Assembly (NCBI RefSeq): GCF_010548375.1
Contig: NZ_JAAGLY010000007.1
Location: 310,001 to 374,000 of the forward strand
Source: Streptomyces sp. SID13726
GTDB lineage: Bacteria > Actinomycetota > Actinomycetes > Streptomycetales > Streptomycetaceae
Reading direction: 5' to 3'
DNA length: 64,000 bases
The notes beneath the pieces were generated by a model. The model was not told the origin of the DNA, did no database searches, and saw only the letters and a list, made by a program, of their open reading frames with translations. Shown piece after piece: positions 37,973 through 46,423 of this stretch (its first letter is position 1; the number at the start of each line of letters is the position of its first letter). Both the position numbers and the translations under genes were made by a program.

Positions 37973-39024
37973 TGGAGACCGCGCTCACCCGGCTGGCCGG
38001 GGTCCGGTATCCGATCGTGCAGACGGGGATGGGGTGGGTCGCGGGGCCCCGGCTGGTCTCCGCCACGGCGAACGCGGGCGCGCTCGGCATCCTGGCCTCC
38101 GCGACGATGACGCTGGACCAACTCCGGGACGCGGTGCGGGAGGTGAGGTCCCGCACCGACGCGCCCTTCGGGGTGAATCTGCGGGCGGACGCGGCGGACG
38201 CCGGGGACCGGGTGCGGGTGATCGTCGAGGAGGGGGTGCGGGTGGCCTCGTTCGCCCTCGCGCCGTCCGCCGAGCTGATCGCCGAGCTGAAGGAGGCCGG
38301 GGTCGTCGTGGTTCCGTCCGTGGGGGCCCGGCGGCATGCCGAGAAGGTAGCCGCCTGGGGTGCGGACGCGGTGATCGTGCAGGGCGGGGAGGGCGGCGGG
38401 CACACCGGGGACGTGGCGACGACGGTGCTGCTGCCGCAGGTGGTGGACGCGGTGGACATCCCCGTCGTGGCGGCGGGCGGCTTCTTCGACGGGCGGGGGC
38501 TGGTCGCCGCGCTGGCGTACGGGGCGGCGGGCGTGGCCATGGGCACCCGCTTCCTGCTCACCTCGGACTCGACCGTGCCGGACGCGGTGAAGGCCCGCTA
38601 TCTGGCGGCGACGGTGAAGGACGTGACGGTGACCCGGGCGGTGGACGGCCTGCCCCACCGCATGCTCCGCACCGACCTGGTGACCGCGCTGGAGAACTCC
38701 GGGCGCCCGAAGGCCCTTTGGCACGCCCTGAGGAGAGCGGCCGGTTTCCGCAAGCTGTCGGGCCTGAGCTGGCGGCAGCTGGCCCACGACGGCCTCGCGA
38801 TGCGCCACGGCAAGGATCTGTCGTGGAGCCAGGTCCTCCTCGCCGCCAACACGCCCATGCTGCTCAAGTCGGCGATGGTGGACGGCCGTACGGATCTCGG
38901 CGTGATGGCCTCCGGACAGGTCGCCGGGGTGATCGACGACCTGCCGTCGTGCGCGAGGCTGGTGGAGGGGATCATGGCACAGGCCACGGACGTCATGAAC
39001 TACCTTGCTCTGAAAGAGAGTTGA
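37972..39024 (+). CDS. ipdC: IpdC, nitronate monooxygenase-like flavoprotein
   Basis: The 350-residue TIM-barrel FMN protein is of the nitronate-monooxygenase/enoyl-reductase type: IVQTGMGWVAGPRLVSATANAGALGIL at the N-terminus, VQGGEGGGHTGD (FMN phosphate loop, about 133-144), and GGFFDGRGLVAALAYGAAGVAMGTRF. In mycobacteria the equivalent gene Rv3553 is ipdC, required for HIP degradation as a flavin-dependent oxidoreductase. The start overlaps the ipdB stop by one base. It is last gene of the echA20-ipdABC operon; a hairpin lies 33 bases after its stop. Confidence 0.82.
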   Translation: METALTRLAGVRYPIVQTGMGWVAGPRLVSATANAGALGILASATMTLDQLRDAVREVRSRTDAPFGVNLRADAADAGDRVRVIVEEGVRVASFALAPSAELIAELKEAGVVVVPSVGARRHAEKVAAWGADAVIVQGGEGGGHTGDVATTVLLPQVVDAVDIPVVAAGGFFDGRGLVAALAYGAAGVAMGTRFLLTSDSTVPDAVKARYLAATVKDVTVTRAVDGLPHRMLRTDLVTALENSGRPKALWHALRRAAGFRKLSGLSWRQLAHDGLAMRHGKDLSWSQVLLAANTPMLLKSAMVDGRTDLGVMASGQVAGVIDDLPSCARLVEGIMAQATDVMNYLALKES

Positions 39025-39057
39025 GCGTCCGGCGGCATTTCCCCGCCGTGACCGGGG

Positions 39058-39080
39058 CGGGGCCGCTCGGCGCGGCCCCG
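39058..39080. terminator. hairpin between ipdC and fadA6
   Basis: A perfect nine-base GC stem (CGGGGCCGC/GCGGCCCCG) with a five-base loop lies between the convergent ipdC and fadA6 genes. It has no U-tract and may terminate both transcripts. Confidence 0.6.
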
Positions 39081-39097
39081 CGTCCATCCGTTCGGCC

Positions 39098-39151
39098 GTC
39101 AGAGGCATCGGAGCCGTCGGAACCGTCAGAGGCGTCAGAGGCGTCAGAGCC
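39098..39151. repeat. nine-base tandem repeat at the fadA6 3' end
   Basis: Six consecutive nine-base units (GTCAGAGGC, ATCGGAGCC, GTCGGAACC, GTCAGAGGC, GTCAGAGGC, GTCAGAGCC) run into the last codons and stop of fadA6. Loss or gain of units would leave the length a multiple of three, but most of the array lies past the stop. Confidence 0.75.
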
Positions 39152-40301
39152 GTTCGATGATCGTCACGTTCGCCTGTCCCCCGCCCTCGCACATCGTCTG
39201 CAACCCGAACCGCCCGCCCGTGCGCTCCAGTTCATGCAGCAGAGTCGTCATGAGCTTCACGCCCGTCGCCCCCAGCGGATGTCCGAGGGCGATGGCACCG
39301 CCGTTGGCGTTGACCTTCTCGGGGTCCGCGCCGGTCTCCTTCAGCCAGGCCAGCACCACGGGCGCGAAGGCCTCGTTGATCTCGACGAGGTCGATGTCGT
39401 CGATGGTGAGCCCGGTCTTCTTCAGGGCGTGCGCGGTGGCCGGGATGGGTGCCGTGAGCATGCGGATGGGGTCCTCGCCGCGCACCGAGAGGTGGTGCAC
39501 GCGTGCGCGTGGAGTGAGGCCGTGTTCGCGGACCGCCCGCTCGGAGGCGAGCAGCATGGCGGCGGCGCCGTCGGAGACCTGCGAGGACACGGCGGCGGTG
39601 ATGGTGCCGCCCTCGATCACCGGCTTCAGCCCGGCCATCTTCTCCAGGGAGGTGTCCCGGCGCGGCCCCTCGTCGACCGCGACCTCGCGGTAGGCCACCG
39701 TCTCCCGCTCGAAGCGCCCCTCGTCGATGGCCCGCAGTGCCCGCCGATGGGACCGCAGCGCGAACTCCTCCTGGTCCTGCCTGCTGATCCCCCACTTCCC
39801 GGCGATCATCTCGGCGCCGGCGAACTGGTTCACCGCCCGGTCCCCGTACCGCGCCTGCCACCCCTCGCTGCCCGCGAACGGCCCCTGGGTCAGCCCGAGC
39901 GGCTCGGCGGCCTGCCGGGTCGCGAAGGCGATCGGGATCATCGACATGTTCTGCACTCCCCCGGCGACCACCAGATCCTGGGTCCCGGAGAGCACGCCCT
40001 GCGCGGCGAAGTGCACGGCCTGCTGCGAGGACCCGCACTGCCGGTCCACGGTCACCCCGGGCACCTCCTCGGGCAGCCCGGCCGCGAGCCACGCGGTCCG
40101 GGCGATGTCCCCGGCCTGCGGCCCGACCGCGTCCAGGCATCCGAAGACCACGTCCTCGACGGCGCCGGGATCGACCCCGGCCCGCTCCACCAGAGCGCGC
40201 AGCACATGCGCGCCCAGGTCGGCCGGGTGGACCTCGCTCAGTCCTCCCCCGCGCCGCCCGACGGGCGTACGGACCGCTTCGACGATGTAGGCCTCGGCCA
40301 T
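39144..40301 (-). CDS. fadA6: FadA6, acetyl-CoA acyltransferase (thiolase)
   Basis: The 385-residue thiolase has the acyl-accepting cysteine C89 in DRQCGSSQQ, the GHPLGATG histidine at 341 and the second cysteine C371 in CEGGGQAN. It cleaves 3-ketoacyl-CoA thioesters. In mycobacteria FadA6 works at the end of C/D-ring degradation, together with a FadE32-type dehydrogenase. It is the last gene of the minus-strand operon ipdF-kstR2-fadA6 and starts 23 bases after kstR2. The ATG at 40301 follows GTGAGGGAG. This gene order matches Rv3556c-Rv3557c. Confidence 0.85.
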   Translation of the reverse strand: MAEAYIVEAVRTPVGRRGGGLSEVHPADLGAHVLRALVERAGVDPGAVEDVVFGCLDAVGPQAGDIARTAWLAAGLPEEVPGVTVDRQCGSSQQAVHFAAQGVLSGTQDLVVAGGVQNMSMIPIAFATRQAAEPLGLTQGPFAGSEGWQARYGDRAVNQFAGAEMIAGKWGISRQDQEEFALRSHRRALRAIDEGRFERETVAYREVAVDEGPRRDTSLEKMAGLKPVIEGGTITAAVSSQVSDGAAAMLLASERAVREHGLTPRARVHHLSVRGEDPIRMLTAPIPATAHALKKTGLTIDDIDLVEINEAFAPVVLAWLKETGADPEKVNANGGAIALGHPLGATGVKLMTTLLHELERTGGRFGLQTMCEGGGQANVTIIERL

Positions 40302-40324
40302 GGCAACTCCCTCACCTGTAAGGG

Positions 40325-40939
40325 CTATTCGCGTACGGCGATCCCGTCCAGCACCATCGACAGGTACTGCCGGGCGATCTCCTCCGGGCTGTGCTGTCCG
40401 CCGGGCCGGTACCAGGACGCGGCGACCCACACGGTGTCGCGCACGAACCGGTAGGTCAGCCGGACGTCGAGGTCGGCGCGGAACACCTCGGCCGCGACCC
40501 CGCGCTCCAGCGTGGACAGCCAGGCCTTCTCGAACCTGCGCTGCGACTCGGCGAGGAACGCGAACCGCTCCTGCGCCACCAGCTGCTTGCTCTCCTTCTG
40601 GTAGATCGCGACGGCGGCGCGGTGCCGGTCGATCTCCCGGAACGACTCGGTGACCAGAGCCTCCAGCGTCTCCCGGGGTCCCGCCTCGGCGCCCAGGACG
40701 GTGTCGTAGCCGTCCCAGAGCTCGTCGAGGAAGGTCCGCAGGATCTCCTCCAGCATCGATTCCTTGGAGTCGAAGTGGTAGTAGAGGCTGCCCGCGAGCA
40801 TGCCCGCGTGGTCGGCGATCTTGCGTACGGTCGTGGCGTTGTAGCCCTGTTCGGCGAAGACCTCGGCTGCGGTGTCCAGGAGTTCACGGCGGCGGGCCGG
40901 CGCGGCGGCGCTCACCTCGGGCTTCTTCTTGGTCGGCAC
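40325..40939 (-). CDS. kstR2: KstR2, TetR-family repressor of the HIP catabolic genes
   Basis: The 204-residue TetR regulator has an N-terminal helix-turn-helix (about 19-65; AAEVFAEQGYNATTVRKIAD, then SLYYHFDSKESML) and a helical ligand-binding domain. In mycobacteria KstR2 is released from DNA by HIP-CoA. The call is based on its position between ipdF and fadA6 and on the KstR2-like palindromes at both divergent promoters of the cluster (35660 and 41760). It is encoded inside the operon it would control, giving autoregulation. ipdF ends 15 bases upstream and fadA6 begins 23 bases downstream. Confidence 0.82.
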   Translation of the reverse strand: MPTKKKPEVSAAAPARRRELLDTAAEVFAEQGYNATTVRKIADHAGMLAGSLYYHFDSKESMLEEILRTFLDELWDGYDTVLGAEAGPRETLEALVTESFREIDRHRAAVAIYQKESKQLVAQERFAFLAESQRRFEKAWLSTLERGVAAEVFRADLDVRLTYRFVRDTVWVAASWYRPGGQHSPEEIARQYLSMVLDGIAVRE

Positions 40940-40954
40940 GGAGTCATTGTCGTC

Positions 40955-41743
40955 CTAGGCGTGCTGGCTGCTGACGGCGACGACCTCGCCGGTCATGTAC
41001 GAGGAGTAGCCGGACGCCAGGAACACGATGACGTTGGCCACCTCCCAGGGTTCGGCGTACCGCCCGAAGGCCTCGCGCGCGGTCAGTTCCTCCAGCAGGT
41101 CGGCCGAGGTCACCTTCACCAGGTGCGGGTGCATGGCGAGGCTCGGCGAGACGGCGTTGACCCGGACGCCGTACTCGGCCGCCTCCAGCGCCGCGCACCG
41201 GGTCAGCGCCATCACCCCGGCCTTCGCGGCGGCGTAGTGGGCCTGTCCGGCCTGGGCACGCCAGCCGACGACGGAGGCGTTGTTGACGATGACACCGGAG
41301 CGGGAGTCCTTCATGAGCCGCAGGGCCGCCCGGGTGCACCGGAAGGTGCCGTTGAGGGTCACGTCCAGGACCCGGGTCCACTGCTCGTCGGTCATGTCGA
41401 CGAGCGTCGAGGTCCCGCCGAGACCGGCGTTGTTGACGACGACGTCCAGCCGTCCGTGCTCGCGTACGGCCGTGTCGAACAAGGCCCGCACCTGCGTCTC
41501 GTCCGTCACGTCACAGGGCAGGACGGCGACCCGCTCGGCCCCGAACTCACCGGCCAGCTCGGCGCCGTACTCCTTGAGCCGGCGCGCGTGCGCGTCGCTG
41601 ATGAGGACGCGCGCGCCCTCCTCCAGGAAGCGGCGCGCGGTCGCCCCGCCGATGCCCGCGCCGGCCGCGGCGGTGATGACGGCGGTGCGTCCCTTCAGCA
41701 GCCCGTGCCCCGGTTCGTACACCGGACTCTCGACGCCTGTCAT
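40955..41743 (-). CDS. ipdF: IpdF, SDR of steroid C/D-ring degradation
   Basis: The 262-residue SDR has a cofactor loop TAAAGAGIGG (about 24-33), DVTD, NNAGLGG and an active site with HYAAAKAGVMAL. In the mycobacterial pathway IpdF oxidises the 5-hydroxy group of the HIC-CoA intermediate. Position next to kstR2 and divergent from fadE30 matches Rv3559c. The operator at 41760 lies between the two start codons, which are 48 bases apart. It heads the ipdF-kstR2-fadA6 operon. Confidence 0.78.
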   Translation of the reverse strand: MTGVESPVYEPGHGLLKGRTAVITAAAGAGIGGATARRFLEEGARVLISDAHARRLKEYGAELAGEFGAERVAVLPCDVTDETQVRALFDTAVREHGRLDVVVNNAGLGGTSTLVDMTDEQWTRVLDVTLNGTFRCTRAALRLMKDSRSGVIVNNASVVGWRAQAGQAHYAAAKAGVMALTRCAALEAAEYGVRVNAVSPSLAMHPHLVKVTSADLLEELTAREAFGRYAEPWEVANVIVFLASGYSSYMTGEVVAVSSQHA

Positions 41744-41759
41744 GGCGCCACGCTAACCT

Positions 41760-41776
41760 ACCAAACACTTGTTAGG
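41760..41776. promoter_or_regulatory. probable KstR2 operator, ipdF/fadE30 divergent promoter
   Basis: ACCAAACACTTGTTAGG differs at only two positions from the site at 35660-35676. It lies 16 bases from each flanking start region, where a repressor would block both. It matches the KstR2 consensus AxCAAGxxCTTGxT at all fixed positions but one. Confidence 0.75.
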
Positions 41777-41791
41777 GAAGGACGGGTGGCC

Positions 41792-42922
41792 ATGGATCTG
41801 GCGTTCACGCAGGAAGAGGAGGCCTTCCGCGCCGAGGCCCGCGCCTGGCTGCGCGCGCATGTGCCCGCCTCTCCGCTGCCCTCCCTGGAGACCGAGGAGG
41901 GCTTCACGGCACACCGCGCGTGGGAGGCGGAACTCGCCGCGGAGCGCTGGTCGGTGGTCAACTGGCCCGCGCGGTACGGCGGCCGGGACTCCGGGCTGAT
42001 CGGCTGGCTGACCTTCGAGGAGGAGTACTACGCGGCCGGGGCGCCCGGGCGGGTCGGCCAGAACGGCGTGAGCCTCCTCGCGCCGACCCTCTTCGACCAC
42101 GGCACGGAGGAGCAACGCGCGCGCGTGCTGCCGTCGATGGCGACCGGGGAGACGGTCTGGGCGCAGGCCTGGTCGGAGCCGGAGGCGGGCTCGGACCTGG
42201 CGTCGTTGAGGTCCAAGGGGGTCCGCACACCGGGCGGTTGGCTGCTGAGCGGCCAGAAGACCTGGTCCTCCCGGGCGGCCTTCGCGGACCGCGCCTTCGG
42301 CCTGTTCCGCACCGACCCGGACACCCCGAAGCCCCACCAGGGCCTCACCTACCTGATGTTCGACCTGCGCGCCCCCGGGGTCACGGTCCGCCCGATCCGC
42401 CGCCTCGACGGTAAACCGGCGTTCGCGGAGCTCTTCCTGGACGAGGTGTTCGTCCCGGACGAGGACGTCATCGGCGCGCCCGGCGAGGGCTGGCGGATCG
42501 CGATGTCGGCGGCGGGCAACGAACGCGGGCTGATGCTGCGCTCACCGGGCCGCTTCCTGGCGTCCGCGGACCGCCTCCTCGCTCTCTGGCACACCCAGGG
42601 CAGCCCCCCGGAGCCCCGCGCGCGGGTCGCCGACGCGGTGATCGGCGCCCGCGCCTACCAGCTCTTCACCTACGCGTCCGCCGCCCGCTTCCTGAACGGG
42701 GAATCGATCGGACCCGAGTCCAGCCTCAACAAGGTCTTCTGGTCCGAGTACGACATCGCGCTCACGGAGACGGCGTTGGACCTCCTGGGCGAGGAGGAGG
42801 ACCCCGACTGGTCCGAGCGCTATGTCTTCGCCCTCGCCGGCCCCATCTACGCCGGCACCAACGAGATACAACGGGACATCATCGCCGAACGCCTGCTGGG
42901 CCTCCCGAAGGGCCGCCGCTGA
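41792..42922 (+). CDS. fadE30: FadE30-type acyl-CoA dehydrogenase
   Basis: The 376-residue FAD-dependent dehydrogenase has the usual layout: N-terminal helical domain, middle domain AQAWSEPEAGSDLASL and GQKTWSSRAAFAD, and a C-terminal helical domain with AGPIYAGTNEIQRDIIAERLLG. In mycobacteria FadE30 introduces the double bond into HIP-CoA, the first beta-oxidation step of the side propanoate. The ATG at 41792 follows GGGAAGGAC; a GTG two codons earlier is possible. The stop overlaps the start of the smaller dehydrogenase (TGATG). Divergence from ipdF matches Rv3560c. Confidence 0.84.
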   Translation: MDLAFTQEEEAFRAEARAWLRAHVPASPLPSLETEEGFTAHRAWEAELAAERWSVVNWPARYGGRDSGLIGWLTFEEEYYAAGAPGRVGQNGVSLLAPTLFDHGTEEQRARVLPSMATGETVWAQAWSEPEAGSDLASLRSKGVRTPGGWLLSGQKTWSSRAAFADRAFGLFRTDPDTPKPHQGLTYLMFDLRAPGVTVRPIRRLDGKPAFAELFLDEVFVPDEDVIGAPGEGWRIAMSAAGNERGLMLRSPGRFLASADRLLALWHTQGSPPEPRARVADAVIGARAYQLFTYASAARFLNGESIGPESSLNKVFWSEYDIALTETALDLLGEEEDPDWSERYVFALAGPIYAGTNEIQRDIIAERLLGLPKGRR

Positions 42923-43902
42923 TGCGCTTCCTCCTCGACACCGGCCAGCGCGACTTCGCCGCTTCCCTGAACGCCATGCTCACAGCCGCCGACACCCCGT
43001 CCGTCGTACGGGACTGGAGCCACGGCGACCACGACAGCGGACGGGCGCTGTGGGGCCGTATCGCCGAAGCGGGGGTGTTCGCACTGGCGGTACCGGAGAC
43101 CTACGAGGGACTGGGCCCACGCCCTCTCGAACTCGCCCTGGCCTTCGTGGAGTTGGGCCGACACGCGGTACCGGGCCCGTTGGTGGAGACGGTGACTGCG
43201 GCGACACTGCTCGCATCACTGGATGACACCGGCCCCGCCAAGCGCTGGCTGCCCGCGCTGGCCTCGGGCGAGTCGACGGCGACCTTGACCACAGGGCCGT
43301 ACGCACTGGACGCAGACACGGCAGACCTACGGCTGACCGTCTCAACCCACCCGGCAAGCCGCGCACTCCGCCTCGCTCCCCCACCCGACCACCCCCCACG
43401 CCCGTCTCTGGACCCGGCCCGCCGCCTCTCCCCCACCCCCCACGGCGGTGAACTCCTCGCCACCAACCCACCTTTGGCCCCCGCCCTGCTGACCGCCCGC
43501 CTCACCACCGCAGCCCAAGCACTCGGCGTAGGCCTCGCCCTCCTCGACAAGACCGTCACCCACGTAAAGCAGCGCACCCAGTTCGGCACCCCCATAGGCT
43601 CCTTCCAGGCGGTCAAACACCAACTCGCCGACGCGAAGATCGCGTTGGAGTTCGCCCGCCCCCTACTCCTGGGCGCCGCCCTGACGATGACCGAGGAAGA
43701 CGTCGCCGCCGCCAAGCTCACAGCGTGCGAGGCGGCGTACAGAACCGCCCGCACCGCCCTCCAACTCCACGGCGCGATCGGCTACACGGCCGAGTACGAC
43801 CTGTCCCTCTGGCTCACCAAGGCCCGCGCCCTGCGCACCGCGTGGGGCACCCCCGACGAGTGCCGCACGACAGTGCTCAGTGGTGGTGGTCGCCGCTCGT
43901 GA
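42922..43902 (+). CDS. small acyl-CoA dehydrogenase (FadE32/FadE33-like)
   Basis: The 326-residue protein is shorter than ordinary acyl-CoA dehydrogenases (about 380). That is characteristic of FadE32 and FadE33 in mycobacteria (about 320), which pair with full-size partners as heteromeric complexes. The N-terminal half includes FALAVPETYEGLG; the middle domain is reduced; the C-terminal half keeps KQRTQFGTPIGSFQAVKHQLAD and LQLHGAIGYTAEYDLS. It is coupled to fadE30 by TGATG overlap, so the two probably form one alpha2beta2 enzyme. Whether it corresponds to FadE32 or FadE33 is not decidable by eye. Its 3' end overlaps the convergent qcrB by 26 bases. Confidence 0.78.
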   Translation: MRFLLDTGQRDFAASLNAMLTAADTPSVVRDWSHGDHDSGRALWGRIAEAGVFALAVPETYEGLGPRPLELALAFVELGRHAVPGPLVETVTAATLLASLDDTGPAKRWLPALASGESTATLTTGPYALDADTADLRLTVSTHPASRALRLAPPPDHPPRPSLDPARRLSPTPHGGELLATNPPLAPALLTARLTTAAQALGVGLALLDKTVTHVKQRTQFGTPIGSFQAVKHQLADAKIALEFARPLLLGAALTMTEEDVAAAKLTACEAAYRTARTALQLHGAIGYTAEYDLSLWLTKARALRTAWGTPDECRTTVLSGGGRRS

Positions 43903-45532
43903 CCTCCCGGTACTCCTCCACCGTCGGCTTCGGAATCCGGGTCTCGGGCCCGAACATCGCCCGCGCGAGCCCCGCCCGCATCCGCTGGGAGAGCCTGACC
44001 GGCCGCCGCACCCCATTGCCGTCGACGAGCGGCCCGATCTCGTACGGCGGGTCCTGCTCGTGCTGGGTGAGGGTGTGCAACTGCGCCTGCGCTAGCGGTT
44101 CGTGGACCTCGACGAACTCCCCGTGCGGGAGCCGCCTGATGGTGCCGGTCTCCCGTCCGTGCAGCACCTTGTCCCGGTCCCGGCGCTGCAACCCCATGCA
44201 GATCCGCTTCGTCACGACGAAGGCCAGCACCGGTACCACGAAGACCGACACCCGCACGAACCAGGTGATCGCGTTGATGGACAGATGCAGATGCGTGGCC
44301 ACGATGTCGTTGCCGCCGCCGATCAGGAGGACGCCGTACAGGCTGAGCCAGGCGACGCCGAGACCCGTGCGGACGGGCACGTTGCGCGGCCGGTCCAGGA
44401 TGTGGTGCTCGCGTTTGTCACCGGTGATCCACGCCTCGACGAAGGGGTAGACGCCGAGGGCGAGCAGGATCAGCGGGAAGAGCGAGAAGGGGATGAAGAC
44501 GCCGGGTTCCAGGGTGTGGCCCCAGAAGTTGATCTCCCATCCCGGCATCACCCGGATCAGCCCCTCGGAGAAGCCGAGGTACCAGTCGGGCTGGGCGCCG
44601 GTGGTCACGACGTGCGAGCTGTAGGGGCCGAACGCCCACACGGGGTTGATCTGCGCGAGTCCGCCCATGAGCGCCAGCACACCGAAGGTCAGGAAGAAGA
44701 AGCCGCCCGCCTTCGCCATGTAGACCGGCAGGAAGGGCATGCCGACCACGGACTTGTTGTCCCGGCCGGGCCCCGGGTACTGGGTGTGCTTGTGGTAGAA
44801 GACCAGGATCAGATGGGCGACCACCAGGCCGAGCATGATCCCGGGCAGCACCAGGACATGGATCGGGAAGAGCCTCGGGATGATGTCGTGGCCCGGGAAC
44901 TCCCCGCCGAACAGGAAGAACGACAGATAGGTCCCGACGATCGGGATCGACAGGATCGCCCCGTCGGCGAACCGGATGCCGGTGCCGGAGAGCAGGTCGT
45001 CCGGGAGGCTGTAGCCGGTCAGCCCGGTGATGATGCCGAGGAACAACAGGGTCCAGCCGAACACCCAGTTGAGCTCGCGCGGCTTGCGGAAGGCGCCGGT
45101 GAAGAACACCCGCATCATGTGCACGAGCATGCCGGTGACGAAGACGAGGGCCGCCCAGTGGTGGATCTGCCGGATCAGCAGACCGCCGCGCACGTCGAAG
45201 CTGATGTCGAGCGTGGACTCGTACGCCCTGGTCATGATCACGCCGTTGAGGGGCTCGTACGACCCGTGGTAGACGACCTCGACCCCGCTGGGCTCGAAGA
45301 ACAGGGTGAGGTAGACGCCGGTGAGGATCAGGATGAGGAAGCTGTAGAGGCAGATCTCGCCCAGCATGAACGACCAGTGGTCCGGAAAGACCTTGCGCAT
45401 GTTGGCCTTGGCGAGCGCGTACAGGCCGAGCCGTCCGTCGGCCCAGTCGGCCAGTTTCTCGCCCTTGCCGGACTCGCCGTTGCCGGACCCGCCCCCGCGA
45501 GCCCGTCGGTTCACCGATCGCGCGCCGTCCAT
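43877..45532 (-). CDS. qcrB: cytochrome b subunit of a cytochrome bc1 complex (orphan QcrB paralogue)
   Basis: The 551-residue integral membrane protein resembles actinobacterial QcrB: eight or nine hydrophobic helices, heme-ligand histidines in QIHHWAALVF/LVHMMRVFF and in LFPIHVLVLPG/VVAHLILVF, and a Qo-site PDWYLGFSEG motif. The C-terminal extension (about 445-551) is charged and ends HHH. In Streptomyces the main qcrB is normally found with qcrC (cytochrome c) and qcrA (Rieske); neither is near this gene. It may be an extra copy using subunits encoded elsewhere, or a separate b-type complex. The ATG at 45532 gives the expected cytoplasmic N-terminus. The VWA gene lies 71 bases upstream. 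Confidence 0.88.
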   Translation of the reverse strand: MDGARSVNRRARGGGSGNGESGKGEKLADWADGRLGLYALAKANMRKVFPDHWSFMLGEICLYSFLILILTGVYLTLFFEPSGVEVVYHGSYEPLNGVIMTRAYESTLDISFDVRGGLLIRQIHHWAALVFVTGMLVHMMRVFFTGAFRKPRELNWVFGWTLLFLGIITGLTGYSLPDDLLSGTGIRFADGAILSIPIVGTYLSFFLFGGEFPGHDIIPRLFPIHVLVLPGIMLGLVVAHLILVFYHKHTQYPGPGRDNKSVVGMPFLPVYMAKAGGFFFLTFGVLALMGGLAQINPVWAFGPYSSHVVTTGAQPDWYLGFSEGLIRVMPGWEINFWGHTLEPGVFIPFSLFPLILLALGVYPFVEAWITGDKREHHILDRPRNVPVRTGLGVAWLSLYGVLLIGGGNDIVATHLHLSINAITWFVRVSVFVVPVLAFVVTKRICMGLQRRDRDKVLHGRETGTIRRLPHGEFVEVHEPLAQAQLHTLTQHEQDPPYEIGPLVDGNGVRRPVRLSQRMRAGLARAMFGPETRIPKPTVEEYREVTSGDHHH

Positions 45533-45603
45533 GGATCGCCGCCTCCCCGTCGGACCCGTCGGAGCACCCACAGCGTGGCACGGCCCCGCGCCCAAGCCAA
45601 CGC

Positions 45604-46326
45604 CTAGGGCCGCACGATCCCCTCGGCCCGCGCGGCCACCAGCCATTTCGGGAACTCGCCGACGAGACGGTCGTACAACTCGGCGTCGGAGACCGTCCGG
45701 GGATCCTCGCCCGCGTGGAAGAAACCGGCGTTGTCCACCACCCGCTTGTCCGGGACGGCGAGTTCGTCCAGCTTGCGCAGGAAGTCGAACTGCTTGCTGT
45801 CCGGGTCGCCGAAGCCGATGAACTGCCAGAACAGGGGCAGCTTCGCGGCCTTGCACACATAGCGTTCGGCGGCGGGTCTGCTGATCGGGCCGCCGTCGGT
45901 CTGGAAGACGACGAGGGCGGGGGCCGTGGTGCCGCTGTCGAGGTAGTGGTCGATGACGGCGTCCATGGCCAGGTGGTAGCTGGTCTTCCCCATGTGCCCG
46001 AGACCGGCCACGATCCGGTCGATCCGGCCCCGGTGGTCGGCGAGTTCGATGTCCGTCTCGGCGTCGACGTCGGTGGAGAAGAACACCACGGGCACCCGGC
46101 CGTCGTCGTCGAGGTGCGCGGACAGGCCGAGCACCCGGTCGGCGAGGGCCTGGACGCTGCCGTCCTGGTAGTACGGCCTCATGGAGCCCGAGTAGTCGAT
46201 CACGAGGTAGACCGCGGCCCGCTGGCCGTCCAGCCCGTGTTTCGTCAGCGACACCCCGGCGCTCTTGTACAGGTCGACCAGCGCGGGCGCCGTCTCCTCG
46301 ACCTTCCTGAGACTGATCGCGGCCAT
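45604..46326 (-). CDS. VWA domain protein (TerF-like)
   Basis: The 240-residue protein is essentially one von Willebrand factor A domain with the MIDAS metal motif DYSGSM (about 45-50) and the later TDGG. A short N-terminal region ISLRKVEETAPALVDLYKSAG is typical of TerD/TerF-associated VWA proteins. It has no signal peptide. Such proteins occur with tellurite-resistance type ter genes, but no TerD is in this window. Its role is unknown; metal-dependent protein binding is the only supported property. The ATG at 46326 follows GTGGAGGGG. The rhomboid gene is divergent, with 97 bases between. Confidence 0.8.
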   Translation of the reverse strand: MAAISLRKVEETAPALVDLYKSAGVSLTKHGLDGQRAAVYLVIDYSGSMRPYYQDGSVQALADRVLGLSAHLDDDGRVPVVFFSTDVDAETDIELADHRGRIDRIVAGLGHMGKTSYHLAMDAVIDHYLDSGTTAPALVVFQTDGGPISRPAAERYVCKAAKLPLFWQFIGFGDPDSKQFDFLRKLDELAVPDKRVVDNAGFFHAGEDPRTVSDAELYDRLVGEFPKWLVAARAEGIVRP

Positions 46327-46423
46327 GCCCCCTCCACTCTCTCGCGTCACCGGCATTCGATATTTTGTTCGCTGCCGTCCCCACCGGCTCGATCGTCAAC
46401 CCCGTCACTCCGAGGAGCCGGCC

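Noticed and set aside
39098..39151. CRISPR-like array
   Set aside because: Units are nine bases with no spacers; this is a simple tandem repeat. No CRISPR array or cas gene was seen anywhere in the window.
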